DNA from: CAYWGR01 sp964458015
GTDB taxonomy: Bacteria; Planctomycetota; Planctomycetia; Pirellulales; Thermoguttaceae
DNA length: 30,480 nucleotides
Assembly (NCBI GenBank): GCA_964458015.1
Contig: CAYWGR010000055.1
Location: 1 to 30,480, forward strand
Direction of reading: 5' to 3'
Shown here: one piece after another, positions 30,439 through 30,480 of the stretch
Numbering within the stretch: position 1 is the stretch's first letter
Layout of the letters: every line of letters starts with the position of its first letter
Position numbers and translations under genes: made by a program
Notes under the pieces: model-generated
Seen by the model: only the letters and a program-made list of their open reading frames with translations
Databases searched by the model: none
What the model was told of the DNA's origin: nothing

Positions 30439-30480
30439 TTGTTGAATTTGGGAAAAGCGTAGGGCGGGTCAAGCGAAGCG
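30439..30480. repeat. Dispersed palindromic repeat, copy 2 (cut by window end)
   Basis: TTGTTGAATTTGGGAAA (30439-30455) is identical to 27382-27398. The last 22 bases (30459-30480, starting GTAGGGCGGGTC) are the exact reverse complement of 27435-27456. The element continues past the window. Together with copy 1 it brackets the hydrolase, response regulator and kinase genes. Confidence 0.65.

Noticed and set aside
1..30480. CRISPR array, tRNA, rRNA, transposase or phage genes
   Set aside because: No regularly spaced direct repeats, no recognisable tRNA or rRNA segments and no mobile-element proteins were seen by reading; a covariance-model search was not possible.

Overview
The window looks like a chromosomal segment of a planctomycete, most likely of the Pirellulales. 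This is inferred from gene families, not from a marker gene. The families are two PEP-CTERM proteins ending in LLGLLAYAWR, two DUF1559 prepilin-like proteins, a DUF1571 protein, a DUF6807 (PmoA-like) protein, a Tat-exported Gfo/Idh/MocA oxidoreductase, and two ECF sigma factor/FecR-lectin pairs. No rRNA, tRNA, CRISPR array, transposase or phage gene was seen.

Region 1 (191-3384, minus) is a cassette of ECF sigma factor, membrane FecR protein with a lectin-like C-terminus, and PEP-CTERM protein. Region 2 (3711-9344) holds an AraC regulator divergent from a plus-strand operon: exported DUF6807 protein, exported Gfo/Idh/MocA oxidoreductase, URO-D/MtaA-family protein with a zinc-type HxC...C pattern, and cytoplasmic Gfo/Idh/MocA oxidoreductase. 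Region 3 (9389-17256, minus) starts with a second sigma/FecR-LamG/PEP-CTERM cassette. It continues in the same direction through an MGH1/GH63-like glycosidase, a DUF1559 protein, a small lipoprotein and a TIM-barrel glycosidase-like protein. Regions 1-3 together look like a planctomycete polysaccharide sensing and utilisation locus bracketed by two copies of the sigma/FecR/PEP-CTERM cassette. The two FecR proteins share a nearly identical 111-residue core (95 of 111 identical by eye) between unrelated ends.

Region 4 (17831-24989, plus) is a compact type II secretion/type IV pilus-like operon: a short GspE/PilB ATPase, three consecutive GspF-like platform proteins, three minor pseudopilin-like proteins (I, J and K type) and a DUF1559 protein in the major pseudopilin position. 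No secretin, prepilin peptidase or GspL/M is present.

Region 5 (25099-30409) holds an MBL-fold hydrolase (minus), a secreted DUF1571 protein with a clear intrinsic terminator, a membrane-anchored alpha/beta hydrolase, a response regulator with an N-terminal excisionase-type HTH behind a perfect-consensus sigma70 promoter, and a soluble histidine kinase. Intergenic DNA here is rich in palindromic dispersed repeats. Two copies of one repeat bracket the hydrolase/regulator/kinase block, the second cut by the window end.

The best candidates for something undescribed are the duplicated sigma/FecR-lectin/PEP-CTERM modules wired to a glycan operon, and the triple-GspF secretion cluster. Start codons were chosen from visible Shine-Dalgarno sequences and signal peptides and are uncertain where stated.
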